A stretch of DNA of 5,032 bases from an uncultured Oscillospiraceae bacterium (lineage in GTDB: Bacteria > Bacillota > Clostridia > Oscillospirales > Acutalibacteraceae), in NCBI GenBank assembly GCA_958451705.1, contig CAUDRD010000138.1, forward strand, positions 1-5,032, given 5' to 3'. Below the pieces are notes generated by a model. The model was given only the letters and a program-made list of their open reading frames with translations, made no database searches and was not told where the DNA came from. The translations under genes and the position numbers were made by a program. Numbering within the stretch: the stretch's first letter is position 1; every line of letters begins with the position of its first letter. Positions 4,264 through 5,032 of the stretch are shown here, piece by piece.

Positions 4264-5032
4264 ATGCTTATTAAAAACGCAGTTGTTTACGGTAAGGATT
4301 TTGAGCCCGAAAGAGATAATATAAGAGTAATCGGTGAAAAGATAGACGGTGTAGGGGATATGTGTGCAAATCCCGGCGAGGAGGAGCTGGATTTTGCGGG
4401 ATGCATCGCCGTACCCGGATTTATAGATATACACATCCATGGCAGAATGGGCTGTGACACCTGCGACGCAAAGGAAGAGAGTCTTGAAAAAATATCCGAA
4501 AGCCTTGCTTCTTTGGGCATAACATCCTTTTGTCCCACAACAATGACCCTCGGAAACGAAGCGCTTAAAAAGATTTTTGCCTGTACCGCCGGTTATAAGG
4601 GCAAGGAGAAAGGCGCTTATATTCACGGTATAAACATGGAGGGACCTTATATTTCTCCGGCTAAAAAAGGAGCTCAAAACGGCAAATATGTCAGGAATCC
4701 CGATTTTGAAGAGTTTAAGGAGCTTGCAGATATTTGTCCCGTAAGTCTTGTGGATGTTGCACCGGAGACGGAAGGTGCGGCGGAGTTTGCACAGAAGGCA
4801 AAGGATATTGCCACAGTCTCCGAAGCTCATACAAGCGCCGGATACGATGACGCTAAAAAAGGCTTTGATAAAGGTTTTACCCATGCAACCCATCTGTTCA
4901 ATGCCATGACTGCCCTGGGCAGCAGAGAGCCGGGAGTTGTGGGAGCGGTCTTTGACAGCGATAGCGCAACGGCTGAGCTTATCTGCGACGGATTCCATAT
5001 TTCCCCAGTGACACTTAGAATTGCCTTTAAGA
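4264..5032 (+). CDS. nagA: N-acetylglucosamine-6-phosphate deacetylase (3' end outside window)
   Basis: The first 256 residues of a protein usually about 380 long. The family removes acetate from N-acetylglucosamine-6-phosphate to give glucosamine-6-phosphate, in amino-sugar catabolism and cell-wall recycling, in the cytoplasm. The amidohydrolase fold shows a small beta-sandwich start (MLIKNAVVYG), PGFIDIHIHG (51-60) with metal ligands H57 and H59, GINMEGPY (122-129) with metal-binding E126, SEAHTSAGY (186-194) with H189, THATHLFNAMT (206-216) with H210, REPGVVGA (221-228), and CDGFH (241-245), whose histidine contacts substrate. The catalytic aspartate lies beyond the edge. The HxH pair, absent in E. 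coli NagA, indicates the two-metal Bacillus-type site. The ATG has GGAGGG (4253-4258) 5 bases upstream. It has its own promoter. A glucosamine-6-phosphate deaminase (nagB) or a regulator may follow outside the window. Confidence 0.95.
   Translation, partial: MLIKNAVVYGKDFEPERDNIRVIGEKIDGVGDMCANPGEEELDFAGCIAVPGFIDIHIHGRMGCDTCDAKEESLEKISESLASLGITSFCPTTMTLGNEALKKIFACTAGYKGKEKGAYIHGINMEGPYISPAKKGAQNGKYVRNPDFEEFKELADICPVSLVDVAPETEGAAEFAQKAKDIATVSEAHTSAGYDDAKKGFDKGFTHATHLFNAMTALGSREPGVVGAVFDSDSATAELICDGFHISPVTLRIAFK

Noticed and set aside
4243..4998. Long minus-strand open frame of 251 codons
   Set aside because: It is antisense to nagA, whose plus-strand translation carries all the NagA metal-site motifs in order. 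The minus frame has no family features, so its length is a by-product of nagA codon use.
1..5032. CRISPR arrays, tRNA or rRNA genes, insertion sequences, defence systems
   Set aside because: No regularly spaced repeats, cloverleaf sequences, transposase motifs or terminal repeats were seen; nearly all of the window is explained by ordinary genes.

Overview
The window looks like chromosome from an anaerobic, endospore-forming Firmicute, most likely class Clostridia (an Oscillospirales/Ruminococcaceae- or Lachnospiraceae-like gut lineage is a guess). The evidence is a spoVAC-spoVAD sporulation pair, strong AGGAGG-type ribosome binding sites, TTG and GTG starts, consensus sigma-A promoters, and moderately AT-rich coding sequence with many ATA and AGA codons. 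No mobile element, CRISPR array, tRNA or rRNA was seen.

Layout. (1) Positions 1-140, minus strand: the start of a MacB/LolD-type ABC transporter ATPase, cut off inside its Walker A motif, with a near-consensus sigma-A promoter at 188-216. (2) Positions 309-2299, plus strand: a compact four-gene unit of spoVAC, spoVAD, an unrecognised 55-residue single-pass membrane protein (1810-1977) and a small thioredoxin-like protein with a CEQC active site. It closes with a hairpin terminator at 2323-2352. (3) Positions 2403-4184: a sigma-A promoter, a short open frame that may be a gene remnant or leader, a perfect 10-bp inverted repeat just before the ribosome binding site, a GPH-family (MelB-like) sugar:cation symporter, and a terminator-like hairpin. 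(4) Positions 4191-5032: an extended -10 promoter and the first two thirds of nagA, N-acetylglucosamine-6-phosphate deacetylase, running off the right edge.

How the genes work together. SpoVAC (membrane channel) and SpoVAD (dipicolinate-binding thiolase-fold protein) move calcium dipicolinate into the forespore and out again on germination. The usual third clostridial gene, spoVAE, is not in its normal place. The 55-residue membrane protein and the thioredoxin-like protein occupy that position instead, so they are candidates for accessory roles in the spore. The GPH symporter and NagA point to glycoside and amino-sugar use, but a hairpin and a separate promoter lie between them, so they are probably separate transcription units. 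The most interesting part of the window is the non-standard spoVA operon.
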